A DNA stretch of 64,000 bases from assembly GCA_028554645.1 (NCBI GenBank), contig JAQOOI010000046.1, forward strand, positions 157,322 to 221,321, given 5' to 3'. The notes under the pieces are model-generated. The model ran no database searches. It had not been told where the DNA came from and saw nothing but the letters and a program-made list of their open reading frames with translations. Origin of the DNA: Omphalotus guepiniiformis (Eukaryota; Basidiomycota; Agaricomycetes; Agaricales; Omphalotaceae). Positions 19,391 through 28,542 of this stretch are shown one piece after another. A program made the translations under genes and the position numbers. Position 1 is the stretch's first letter, and the number at the start of each line of letters is the position of its first letter.

Positions 19391-19433
19391 GGTGATGACC
19401 GCCGAGTTCAGAATAGAACTGGTTAAAATTTAC
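19391..19433 (-). repeat. Right terminal inverted repeat of giant transposon
   Basis: Reads inward on the minus strand as GTAAATTTTAACCAGTT ... CTGAACTCGGCGG ... CATCACC. It aligns without gaps to the left end and has AACCAGTT at positions 10-17, where the left end has AACTAGTT. Confidence 0.8.
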
Positions 19434-19440
19434 CGGGAGC
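19434..19440. repeat. Right target-site duplication of giant transposon
   Basis: CGGGAGC, identical to 408-414. Confidence 0.9.
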
Positions 19441-19740
19441 ATACTGTACTATGTTCTTCGGAAGACCACACTTGAATGAGTCGTAATAGAAAACGGAGTC
19501 CCTGAGAGACAAGGGACCTTCCTCCGCAATCTCTTTTGGCTCTCTGAGACTGGAGATGAAGGACAGGAAGTCTTCGTTCGATATAACGTAGCCCATAACC
19601 CAGGCATCCTTCGACGCTCGTTTCTTGGAACGTTTCGCAGAAGACGAATTAGACTTCTTCGAGGACTCCTTCTTCAACTTCGTTTCTGTGGGGAGTTCGG
19701 GGTCAGTCGTTGCAAGAGGTGGAATTGTGGTGGAAGACAT
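19434..19740 (-). pseudogene. Copy A, 5' half: exon 1 of transposon-split orphan gene
   Basis: From the ATG at 19,740 it reads MSSTTIPPLATTDPELPTET, a Lys/Ser-rich linker, then AWVMGYVISNEDFLSFISSL, LSLRDSVFYYDSF and GLPKNIVQYAP. It breaks exactly at the 7-bp duplication (19,434-19,440). The missing end of exon 1 and exon 2 lie at 52-407. The frame is intact up to the insertion, so the transposon appears to be the cause of inactivation. Read through the junction, the reading ends within a few codons inside the element. Confidence 0.85.
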
Positions 19741-20312
19741 GATGATGGAGAGAGCAGAGAAAGGTCCCGTGATCGTGCCCACCTGTGGTTTTATCGCAAT
19801 TTCGCACAATGGGCGCCTGGGCATTCCATCAGTGGACTCGGAGGTGCAACAAACAAGAGTTCACAGAAGAACGGAAGTGTACCTGGACGTGTATTCGAAT
19901 CTTGAAGAAGTTGGCTTCATTCACTAAGTGTCTTAATTTTCAAGTTACTCGAAGGGGAATCCTAATTATTGATTCTGCCCTGCTCTGACCTCCCTGATGA
20001 GCTCGAGAGCGGTCAGGGTGTTAGTTTTAGAGAATAGTAACACTCAAGGTACTAGCATCTTTCCAATTAGTCGAGGAAACTCTGTAGTAGAATCCACTCA
20101 CATCTGACAAGGTCTACCATATGCACAACTCACTGAGGAACTCGAAAAGGTTGAATTCCGGAACGATTATCACTGGCATCTAAGACCTAAATCTGAGTAG
20201 TATTTGAGTATCCAAACCATGCGTGCCACAGTCACAAATTAATAGATAGTCAGCCATCTAGCAAGGTACAAACGAGCAGCTTGATGCACCACCCATTACA
20301 TTATGTACTCAA

Positions 20313-21551
20313 TCATATACGCTTATCCCTCGAGTTCTTGTTTCGCACCTGAGTCCCAAACTCCGATAACCCGAACATCCTAGTCATGAGCCAATTCTTC
20401 GCGAGTCCGAAATTCATCAGAAAGTATACATCTGCCGAAAGTTCAACGACACTTACGAAGAATTTCTGACCGAGGAATGTGTCTATGAACCAACACACCC
20501 AGGCTTTGTTACCAGCCCACAGGGATGCTCGTGGAGTAGGTTTAAGAGCTTCCGCGACGACAGTGGCAGCGTACTTGTCAGTATCCATAGCGTCCACTGA
20601 GAATCTTAGATCAGAAGGTTTCGGGCACAGATAGTTGCGCATATACTCTGAGATCGGTTGAGACGTTTCTCTTGGAATGCTTGATCCACGGCTTCGTATA
20701 GAGAACCTTCTGGGATTGCGAAGGGTTTCACTATGTTACTTTTGACGGTGCCAGTAATGACCTGTGAAATAGTCAGCACAACGAGATGTCGGAAAAGAGA
20801 AGCCAGGCTTACGTTCATGACTCTAATGCTGAGCAAAACGTCAGTTCGCAGATGCTTCCAAAGTGATGAACATGAACCCACTTGAACGGAGCCAACTCAA
20901 TACGAAGAGTATTTCCGAATGCATGAAGCGCTGCCTTGGTGCTATTATAAGCAGCACCGAAAGGGACAGGTGTGATAGCAGCTATGCTTCCTGTATTGAC
21001 GACACATCCGTTGCCAGAGGCGATGAGAAGATGAACAAATTCTTGTACCATCACCATAGGAGCAAAAAGATTGACTTCATAAAGCGCTCGAACCGCATTC
21101 ATGTCCATGTCGGTGACGGCCATGGGATACGCTAGAAATTCTCGTCGCAAGGCCTCGACAAGCTATCAAGAGAAAATACCCACCTTGTCCCCTAAAGTAC
21201 GTTAGAAAGAGTCGTGAAATTCAGAAAGACACGGAAACTCACGCGTTATTCACCAGGATATCAAGCTTTCCTCCAGTCCGACTAGCAACCTCATCTCTCG
21301 CCTTCCTCACTGCCTCAACATCAGTCACATCCAATGCCAACGTCTCAACGCCAATTGCCGCCAATTCGCTCATGGATTCCAGTTGACGGGACGTAGCAAA
21401 AACTCGTGAGCCTGTAATTCAAAGTCTGAGATATATGATAAACTCTCGAGAAGAGTCTTCAAGAGCCTTTCGAGTGAAATTCCTTTGCGAGTGCGTGGCC
21501 TATACCGCCGGCGCTACAGCCAGTAATGAGCACGGTCTTTGATCCTGTCAT
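20313..21551 (-). CDS. Short-chain dehydrogenase/reductase, AYR1-like
   Basis: Seven exons (21467-21551, 21243-21411, 21184-21191, 20882-21131, 20813-20822, 20647-20761, 20313-20596) give 306 residues in phase. The NAD(P)-binding motif is TGCSAGGIG near residue 10. LDVTD, then LDILVNNAG, follow. The catalytic Ser/Tyr/Lys region is NTGSIAAITPVPFGAAYNSTKAALHAF. The C-terminal helical segment (AGNKAWVCWFIDTFLGQKFF) is hydrophobic, as in 1-acyl-dihydroxyacetone-phosphate reductases. Two exons are only 8 and 10 nt. The first intron would need an unusual GC donor (AAAG/GCTCTT). It is an ordinary host gene lying between copies A and B of the orphan family. Confidence 0.8.
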
Positions 21552-21676
21552 TTTCTTGGATTGGTTGAGAGAGAAGGGTGGGCGTCGCGGGGCGATGAAG
21601 AGTGGGTCCGCATGAGAGGATGTACGGATCGTTTACATAATTCAAATGACTCTTCAGTTGCGTGCGTGGTCACGAT

Positions 21677-21682
21677 CACGTG
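21677..21682. promoter_or_regulatory. CACGTG box upstream of copy B
   Basis: CACGTG lies 56 bp before the copy B start. The same box with related flanks lies upstream of copies C (23,905-23,910) and D (24,906-24,911); copies A and E have CCCGTGATCGTG instead. CACGTG is the core of bHLH-factor sites in fungi; regulation by it here is inferred. Confidence 0.4.
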
Positions 21683-21737
21683 GCGTCGTGTCGCTCAGTG
21701 GCATGACCTTCGATTCTCACTTTGGATTTTTCTCATC

Positions 21738-22402
21738 ATGTCTACTAGTACTACCACCACAGGTCCACCTCTTGCGACGACTGATGCTGAACAACTCGAT
21801 AAAGACACCAACTCCTTGAGGAAGACTTCCACGAAGAAGTCTACTTCATCTTCTGCGAAACCTACCAAGAAGCGGCCATCGGATGATGTCTGGGTTATGG
21901 GATACGTTATATCTAATGAAGACTTTCTATCCTTCATCTCCAGTCTCAGAGATCCGGAAGCCATTGAGAAGAGGGGTCCCTTAGGTCTCCTTGACTCTAT
22001 GGTGTATTACGACACATTCAAGCGTTCTCTTCCGAAGAATTTGGTGCATTACGTTCCTGCGCTCGAAGGTGCGTGTCTTCGGATCCTCTTTCTGTGAAAC
22101 TAGTCGACTTCGTGGTATCCCTCTATTTAGAGATTTATAAATCACAAAAATTGATGCACGCCGACGTTGAGCTCGAGGAAGCAGTTTCGCACATGTTCTT
22201 TCCCTTACGGTACATTCCGTATAAAAGCAAGGAACAACTGTCCGATTCACACCGTGACAGTAAAATTATACGAGAGGAGTCTGTGAAGGATAGGGCGCGA
22301 ATGACACGTTGGGTCAAATACGTTCAATCGCGCGGTGGAAAACTAGATTTTGACATGGTGAAGTACGGATATGAGAAGATGCCGCATCCCCGCCATTGGT
22401 AG
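21738..22402 (+). CDS. Copy B of the orphan family, apparently intact
   Basis: Exon 1 (21738-22068) and exon 2 (22131-22402) with a GTGCGTG...TATTTAG intron give 200 residues. The layout is a Ser/Thr start (MSTSTTTTGPPLATTDAEQL), a basic Ser-rich linker (KKSTSSSAKPTKKRPSDD), then VWVMGYVISNEDFLSFISSL and YYDTFKRSLPKNL. Exon 2 has EIYKSQKL, VSHMFFPL, YKSKEQLSDSH, KIIREESVKDRARMTRW and GGKLDFDMVKYGYEKM. No signal peptide or membrane helix. It is the only copy on the plus strand, divergent from the dehydrogenase with 186 bp between the two starts. Function unknown; the compact conserved core and charged linker suggest a small soluble, perhaps nuclear, protein. Confidence 0.75.
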
Positions 22403-23128
22403 TCGATAATTCAATGTGCGTGTGTTTCTCTGGTAGTATTGTACCTCCCTGATTGACGCCTCCTCCCTTCTAGTACAATGCTGTCGCAAATCAGATGACG
22501 GTCATTGCTATTCCAATTCCTGCAGGACAGACGGAACAGTGGCGCTCAGCTTTAATCTTTAAGCCTCAGACTAAACCTCAAGTTCATTGCGCTCGTTGAA
22601 AACACTACGCGCCATTCCTTGCAAAACGGTTGAATATAGATTGGTGCCTTCGGTGCCTTTGGGCAGAGTATGTAGCAGGAGTGAATGATGTTGGTTGCAT
22701 GCAAATGCTCATAATTCAAGTATGTGTAAACCTACATTACTATAGCCTCGAATCCGATTCAGCTCTTTGAGGAAAGTCGAGATAACCTCTTGCAATGTTC
22801 ACTCAGTCGTCCCCCATCGCACTTGCTTCGTCAAGTTGAGTAGACAGTGAAGCCAAAATATCGTGCAACGGCTGTGCCGGTTTGGGGCTCGAGTCTGTAT
22901 CTGCTGGACTTGCTCGTTGATCTCTGTATTATGTAACTTTAATGCTGCGTCTGCGCTGCGATGTGTACATTTGGGTGAAATTGACAAGAGATAATTCTGG
23001 TTGAAATCCTTTTTTTTTCGTCTCTCATCGAATGTGCGTGGAGAAACCACAGCATTGTACTAGAAGGGAGAGGCGCCAATCAGTAAGGTTAATACTATCA
23101 GAAAAACACACGCACATTGAATTCTCGA
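22403..23128. repeat. Shared 3' flank of orphan-family copies
   Basis: After copy B, GACGCCTCCTCCCTTCTAGT and ACAATGCTGTCGC recur after copies C, D and E in matching orientation (for E near 26,725-26,750). GCCTCAGACTAAACCTCAA (22,563) recurs inverted at about 26,538 beyond copy E. The duplicated unit therefore includes several hundred bp of 3' flank. I see no convincing gene here; an 83-codon open frame (22,799-23,050, minus) has no recognisable features. Confidence 0.55.
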
Positions 23129-23788
23129 CTACCAAAAGCGAGGATGCGGCATCTTCTCATATCCATACTTCACCATGTCAAAATCTAGCTTTCCACCACG
23201 CGATTGAATGTATTCGACCCAGCGTGTCATTCGCGCCCTATCCTTGATGTACTCCTCTCGTATAATTTTACTGTCAGGGTGTGAATCGGACAGTTGTTCC
23301 TTGCCTTTATAAGTGATGTATCGTAAGGGAAAGAACATATGGGAAACAGTGTCCTCGAGATCAAGTTCGCTGTCCATCAATTTTCGTGATTTATAAATCT
23401 CTAAGCAAAAGGACACCACAGATTAAGATACTTTCTGAAAGAGGATCCGAAGACACGCACCTTCGAGCACAAGAGCATACCGCTCCAAATTACTCGGAAG
23501 ACAAGACTTGAACGTGTCGTAATACATGATAGAGTCATGGAGAGATAAGGGACCATCCTTCTCAACTTTCTTCGGATCTCTGAGACTGGAGATGAACGAT
23601 ACAAAGTCTTCATTAGAAATCACGTAGCCCATAACCCAGACGTCATCCGACGACCGCTTCTTGGGACGTTTTACAGAAGACGAACTAGACTTCTTCTTCC
23701 TCAAGGACTTCTTCTTCAAGTCGGTTTCCGTGGAGAGTTTGGGGTCGTTCGTTGCAAGAGGTGGATTTGTGGTATAGGCCGAGCGCAA
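23129..23788 (-). pseudogene. Copy C of the orphan family, start codon lost
   Basis: Exon 2 (23129-23400) is intact and exon 1 (23461 to about 23,785) carries the full family core (VWVMGYVISNEDFVSFISSL, SLHDSIMYYDTF). Where the other copies have the start region, the DNA switches to unrelated sequence (about 23,775-23,860). The upstream in-frame reading reaches a TGA without an ATG. The conserved promoter block with CACGTG (23,905-23,910) survives further upstream, so roughly 85 bp replaced the first codons. It could be expressed only with a new upstream exon or a non-ATG start. Confidence 0.65.
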
Positions 23789-24206
23789 CGTGTATGTGCG
23801 CCCACCGGGGCGATGCTTCGGGCTAAATGCGTGCGAGTCTCACGGAGAACTGAAGCGATTGGACTGAAGGGTTCGTCGTGACGCGACGAGATGCGACACA
23901 AAGTCACGTGATCGTGGCCCATTGCATATTTATTATTAATATTATCTATTATTATTTCGGCGAAATCTCTTCGAAATTTGCCACCTACTTTCTCTTCGCA
24001 CAATGGGCTTTGACCACAGTGAAGTGCGACAAACAACAGTTCACCGAAGTGCGAAATTTACATGTATGGAAGTTGATACAATACTCCCGGAGTTCCGAGA
24101 TGAAGTTTATACAACACATTACACGCCGCGGGCCACCAAAGACCTATCCAGCATCTAATATGCGTACTGAAAGGAAGAGGCGCCAGTTGGTGGGTTGAAT
24201 TATCGA

Positions 24207-24848
24207 CTACCATAAGCGAGGATGCAGCATCTTCTCATACCCGTACTTCACCATGTCAAAATCTAGCTTTCCACCGCGCGATTGAATGTATTCAACCCAA
24301 CGTGTCATTCGTGCCCTATCCTTGACGGACTCCTCTCGTATGATTTTACTGTCAGGGTGTGAATCGGATATTTGTTCCTTGCCTTTATAAGCGATGTATC
24401 GGAAGGGAAAGAACATATGTGAAACTCGAACATCGAGCGGAAGGTCGCTGTCCATCATTTTTTGTGATGGATAAATCTCTAAACAAAGGGATACCACGGA
24501 TTGGACTAATTTCAGAAAGAGGATCCGAAGACACGCACCTTCGAGCCTAGGAGCATCCAACTTACTCGGAAGGCGAGACCTGAACCAGACGTAGTAACCC
24601 ATAGAGTCACGGAGAGATAAGGAACCTTCCTTCTCAATTTCCTCCGGATCTCTGAGACTAGAGACGAACGATACAAAGTCGGCTTTAGACATAACGTAGC
24701 CCATAACGAAGGCATCGGTCGAGGGCTTCTTGATACGTTTCGCAGAAGATGAAGTAGACTGCTTCTTCAAGGACTTCTTCAAGGACTGGGTTTCTGTGGA
24801 GAGTTTGGGGACATTCGTTGCATGAGGTGGATCTGTGGTAGTAGACAT
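24207..24848 (-). CDS. Copy D of the orphan family, apparently intact
   Basis: Exons 24539-24848 and 24207-24478 give 193 residues. The 60-nt intron (GTGCGTG...TGTTTAG) is a multiple of three and has no stop, so retaining it would give a 213-residue variant. Features: MSTTTDPPHATNVPKLSTET, a basic linker, FVMGYVMSKADFVSFVSSL, LSLRDSMGYYVWF, then EIYPSQKMMDSDLPLD, VSHMFFPFRYIAYKGKEQ and the standard end. More diverged in exon 1 than the others. A CACGTG box lies about 60 bp upstream. Confidence 0.72.
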   Translation of the reverse strand: MSTTTDPPHATNVPKLSTETQSLKKSLKKQSTSSSAKRIKKPSTDAFVMGYVMSKADFVSFVSSLRDPEEIEKEGSLSLRDSMGYYVWFRSRLPSKLDAPRLEGACLRILFLKLVQSVVSLCLEIYPSQKMMDSDLPLDVRVSHMFFPFRYIAYKGKEQISDSHPDSKIIREESVKDRARMTRWVEYIQSRGGKLDFDMVKYGYEKMLHPRLW

Positions 24849-24911
24849 GATGGGAAATGAGCTGAAGTTTCGTCGTGGCGCGACAAGATTTATGCGACAC
24901 GAAGTCACGTG

Positions 24912-26799
24912 GTCGTGGCCAATGCGGTCGTCGCAATCTCCTCGAATTTTCTGTTCGCAACTTGCATCACTAAATTCAGGGACCTGCCGTGATGGATTAT
25001 AAGTCCGCGTAATACGTGTAATCTACTGTAACACCAATAATATGATCATAATATTATACATCAAATTGTAAGGAATTTTAACTCATTAGACCTTTGGACT
25101 TTTTTTGACAATTATTATACTTCATTTACACAACACACAAAATCTATGTTAAGACAGCACAATTAGAAATTTTTCTCGGATATCCTCATACTGAGCTAAC
25201 AAATATATCTTATTCAATACAATAATAAATATATCTTGACATTGCACACAACATTGCACACATTCAAACATAATAAAACTTGTATATCATTGCGCAGGGT
25301 AGACTACATACAAGACTATTTAACTACATGCAACACTCCCGTGTAACATGCGAGGCAAGCTAAAATTAAATAATAAGTGCCGAGCACCACCATAAGCAGA
25401 ATGGTGCACGTACCAGATAGTATGTATGTCCTTTTAAGTCTACTTCAGTAATGACAAGGCCAATTAGTAAAAAAGAGTTGCAAAAGATATTGAATGACAT
25501 ACTTGTCTGCCCACTTCAAAGTCCTACAATATAGTATCTGTGTGAGAAAACAGGATGTGAGGAATAAAGAAATTCGAGACATAAAAGCTAACATACTATT
25601 TTCAGATTGCCCACTTCACAGTTCTACAATATAGGATCTGGTTGAGGACCAGGATGTCAGAAAGAAATAAGTTTGAGATGTAAGAACCAACGTACTATTC
25701 CCAGAATCATTGTGGAGGTGGTGGTTGGAGAAAGAGAAGGAGATGGAAATAAATCAACGAAGTCACGGCCTTTTGTATGTTGCCAGTCACCTGATCGCGT
25801 TGCGGAGCGGAATGCCGGTGCGCGGTTACTTATCGGGTGGTGCTTATCATTTCCAGCTCCGACATCTTAGAAATTTTCTTAAGTGCATCGCTTGTGACTC
25901 GAGCATTGAGCTCGTTCCATAATTCTCAAGGCTGAGATCCAGCTAACAGTCTCTGAGTGATGTGCTACAGAAAAGTTTCTTACTGTAGGAGCTCTTCACA
26001 TATGTGCAAATCCTAAGTTAGTGACATATTGGCTGGTGGTCACTTGGTATTTTATAATTAACTCGTAAATTGTATGAGGAAAGGTAAGTGTGTACAATAT
26101 TGCAAAATAAATACAGCAGAAATATACAGCAGTATAGATATGTAAAATAAATCCTTCAAATTCTCACCAATCATGGTAGTGAAATAATAATTACTGGCAC
26201 CCGTAATATTGTACAATTGTGGCAGCAAGATTATAACATGTCAAAATTTCGAGTAATTCTGATGCCATCCATATATGGTATAACAATCCGTGATCATGAC
26301 ATATCTTATCTGCATCAAACTCAAATTCCCACAACGCCTCACCATGTTTCCCCCGATTTAGTGATGTGACTCAAGACTACAGTGATGTGCGACAGAAACG
26401 TCAACTTGAATCATGATCCAACAACCGAAATAGTCTGCTGTTCGTTTGAACTAGAAGTTCTAAGTTTTTTGACCACCGTAATTCGCTGCGACAAACAAGA
26501 AGTCCCCGTTGCTTGCAATGACTTCGGGCGAGCGAAGTTTGAGGTTTAGTCTGAGGCTTGAGGCTGGAGCTGAACCCCTGAGCAGTACTACATCTGTCCT
26601 GCAGCAATTGGGATCGTATTGAACTCTATTTAGTTACATCACGGTCGCGCAGTCGGAATAAGTTCATACAACACATTACACGCCGCAGGCCACCAAAGAA
26701 TGTTCCAGCATCCGAATGCGACGGCATTGTACTAGAAAGGAGAGGTGCCAATCAGTGAGGTATACACTACCACAGAAAAGATGCCCACAATTAAGATAT
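24912..26799. other. AT-rich intergenic region, no gene seen
   Basis: Long AT-rich stretch with scattered ATATAT and TAATAAT runs. The part near 26,640-26,790 is copy E's 3' flank (ACACATTACACGCCGC is shared with 24,115 downstream of copy D). Apart from the 105-bp tandem repeat listed separately, I find no structure that suggests a gene. Confidence 0.5.
25497..25700. repeat. Two-unit tandem repeat of about 105 bp
   Basis: GCCCACTTCAAAGTCCTACA (25,509) recurs as GCCCACTTCACAGTTCTACA (25,611), each followed by ATATAG(T/G)ATCTG, CAGGATGT(G/C)AG and GAAATAA/AAAGAAATT-type sequence. Confidence 0.65.
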
Positions 26800-27408
26800 T
26801 CACCACCAATAACGGGGATGCAGCATCTTCTCATACCCATACTTCACCATGTCAAAATCTAACTTTCCACCGCTCGATTGGACATGCTCGATAAGACGTG
26901 TCATTAGCGCCTTATCCTTGTAATACTCCTCTCGTATAATCTTATTGTCAGGGTGTGAATCAGACAGCTGTTCCATGCTTTTATACGGGATGCAACGAAT
27001 GGGAAAGAACATATGAGAAACTATGTCTTCGAGCGGAAGGTCGCTGTGCTTCAATTTTGGTGATTTATAGATCTCTATAAATCAAGGGATATCAGGATTT
27101 GATATTTATTCAGTGAGAATCCGGAAGACACGCACCTGTGAGGTAGGGCATATTCTTCGGAAGACCATGCTTGAAACAGTCGTAATGCAGGATAGATTCT
27201 CTGAGAGATAAGGGACCGTCCTCCTCAAGGTCTTTCGGATCATTGAGACTGGAGACGAAGGATAGAAAGTCTTCATTAGATATAACATAACCCATAACCC
27301 AGGCATCGTTCGACGGTCGCTTCTTGGAACGTTTCGCAGAAGATGACGAGTTGGAAGTAGATTTCTTTTTCTTCAAGGACTTGGTTTCTTTTTCGAGGAC
27401 TTCGGCGT

Positions 27409-27415
27409 CAGTCGT
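27409..27415. repeat. Left target-site duplication of 1.1-kb element
   Basis: CAGTCGT, repeated at 28,536-28,542 on the other side of the element. Confidence 0.85.
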
Positions 27416-27542
27416 CAAAAGTAGAACTAGTTTTGATTAATCAATTTCGGTGAAGGCCGAGATATGAACCGCAATTGAACCAGGTTATATAATGAACTGT
27501 ATTTGAACTACATTATATAATCTTACAGAAAAATACATCAAA

Positions 27543-27623
27543 TGGATACAACAGGACTCGAACCTGAGACCTCTTGATCACGTCAAATCGACAAGGCTCA
27601 TAAACCACTGAGCCACACAACCA
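27543..27623 (-). ncRNA. tRNA-like module 1 (Pol III A and B boxes)
   Basis: On the minus strand, TGGCTCAGTGG is an A-box/D-arm (stem GCTC...GAGC) and GGTTCGAGTCC is a perfect B-box, ending ...ATCCA. The acceptor stem pairs poorly and the anticodon loop is enlarged. It is therefore a tRNA-derived promoter or pseudogene, not a convincing functional tRNA. It points outward toward the left end of the small element. Confidence 0.6.
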
Positions 27624-28362
27624 TTGACAACAGCATGGACATCTCACGGTATATTGCACCGTACATCCACATTTCGGTGCAAATATTATTCAAAGTTAAT
27701 TGTTACAGTTCAATTCCACTTCATATGCCTGGTTTATTAATCATTATAGTTCAATTGCTGATCAATTGCTGTTCAAATACTTCTTGATTCACAATATATG
27801 TTGCAGTTCAAATGCAGTTCAATTGCTAAGTTCAAATATCTAACTACTTCATTTATTGTATTATTACAATTCAAATACAGCAATTCAAATGCAGTTCAAT
27901 GACTAGGTTCAACTACTGTTCAATTGCTAAGTTCAAATACCTGTTCAATTATATTTACTAGAGATGAAATGTGGTTCAATTGCTGAGTTTTGTTCAAATA
28001 TATAGTTTATTGTAATACTACAGTTCAAATACAGTTCATAACTCATAATCTCTAAGTTCACATAGTCCATTATATTTGCTTTCAATTGCTGAGTTTTGCT
28101 CTGGTTCAAATGCATAGTTCAAATGTAGTTATAATCTGTTCAAATACACAGTTCAAATGCAGTTCATAAGTTATATTCTGTTCAAATACACAGTTCAATT
28201 GCAGTTTATTCTGTTCAAATATATAGTTCAAATGCAGTCCATAAGATATATCTCTAAGTTCAAATACAAAGTTCATTATCTCTGCTCTGGTTCAAATGCA
28301 TAGCTCATAAGTTATGTATGCTGATCTATTAAGTTGCAATAATATGTGGTCTTTACAATTAA

Positions 28363-28440
28363 TCATTTGGTGCAGTGGTTAACCCGTCATAGAGTTATTG
28401 TGCCCTGCAGGCCCAGGGTTCAATCCCTGCTGTGAACAAA
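28363..28440 (+). ncRNA. tRNA-like module 2 (Pol III A and B boxes)
   Basis: TTTGGTGCAGTGGTTAACCC is A-box-like. CAGGGTTCAATCCCTG forms a perfect T-arm hairpin containing a B-box. The acceptor stem is not convincing. It points outward toward the right end of the small element, mirroring module 1. Confidence 0.6.
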
Positions 28441-28535
28441 TATTAATTTTGTATTTCATTATATAATCTGGTTCAATTACAGTTCATATTTCGGGCTTCA
28501 CCGAAATTGATTAATCAAAACTAGTTGTCTTACAG

Positions 28536-28542
28536 CAGTCGT
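28536..28542. repeat. Right target-site duplication of 1.1-kb element
   Basis: CAGTCGT, identical to 27,409-27,415. Confidence 0.85.

Larger units (their letters stand above)
415..19433. mobile_element. 19-kb KDZ-type giant DNA transposon with cargo
   Basis: A 19,019-bp element is bounded by perfect 7-bp target duplications and by terminal inverted repeats (about 27 of 43 aligned positions match, 26 of 35 from position 9). Its termini share AACYAGTT at positions 10-17. Just inside each end lies an array of TGAACT-type repeats, oriented oppositely at the two ends. It encodes a cysteine-cluster KDZ transposase and at least six other proteins, and carries broken PRP31 and F-box-like fragments. 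KDZ elements are known in mushroom genomes and are often large. The exact boundaries are read directly from the sequence; assigning mobility to the internal transposase is inference. Confidence 0.88.
27416..28535. mobile_element. 1,120-bp non-autonomous element with tRNA-like modules
   Basis: It has near-perfect inverted repeats of about 54 bp (27,416-27,469 and 28,482-28,535). Only the first 9 bp diverge; then AACTAGTTTTGATTAATC and TCGGTGAAG match. It is flanked by a 7-bp duplication. Terminal AACTAGTT lies at positions 10-17, exactly as in the 19-kb element, and TGAAC repeats point inward from each end. Internally it is built of GTTCAAAT(A/G)CAGTTCAATTGC-like repeats plus two tRNA-like segments. 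No protein is encoded. It is best read as a non-autonomous relative mobilised by a KDZ-type transposase. Confidence 0.82.

Noticed and set aside
415..19433. Interpretation as a Starship-type element
   Set aside because: No tyrosine recombinase (captain) gene at an end; instead it has inverted termini, a 7-bp duplication and a KDZ-type transposase.
415..19433. TET/JBP dioxygenase gene inside the element
   Set aside because: Such genes accompany many basidiomycete KDZ elements, but I found no HxD...H-type dioxygenase motif in any coding frame of this copy.
27543..27623. A functional tRNA gene
   Set aside because: A- and B-boxes are good but the acceptor stem does not pair well and the anticodon loop is abnormal; better read as a tRNA-derived promoter or SINE-like module.
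27416..28535. The 1.1-kb insertion acting as a new intron (it begins GTAAG close to the minus-strand entry)
   Set aside because: The nearest usable acceptor at the other end (CTAG) breaks the frame; the 7-bp duplication and inverted termini fit transposition better.
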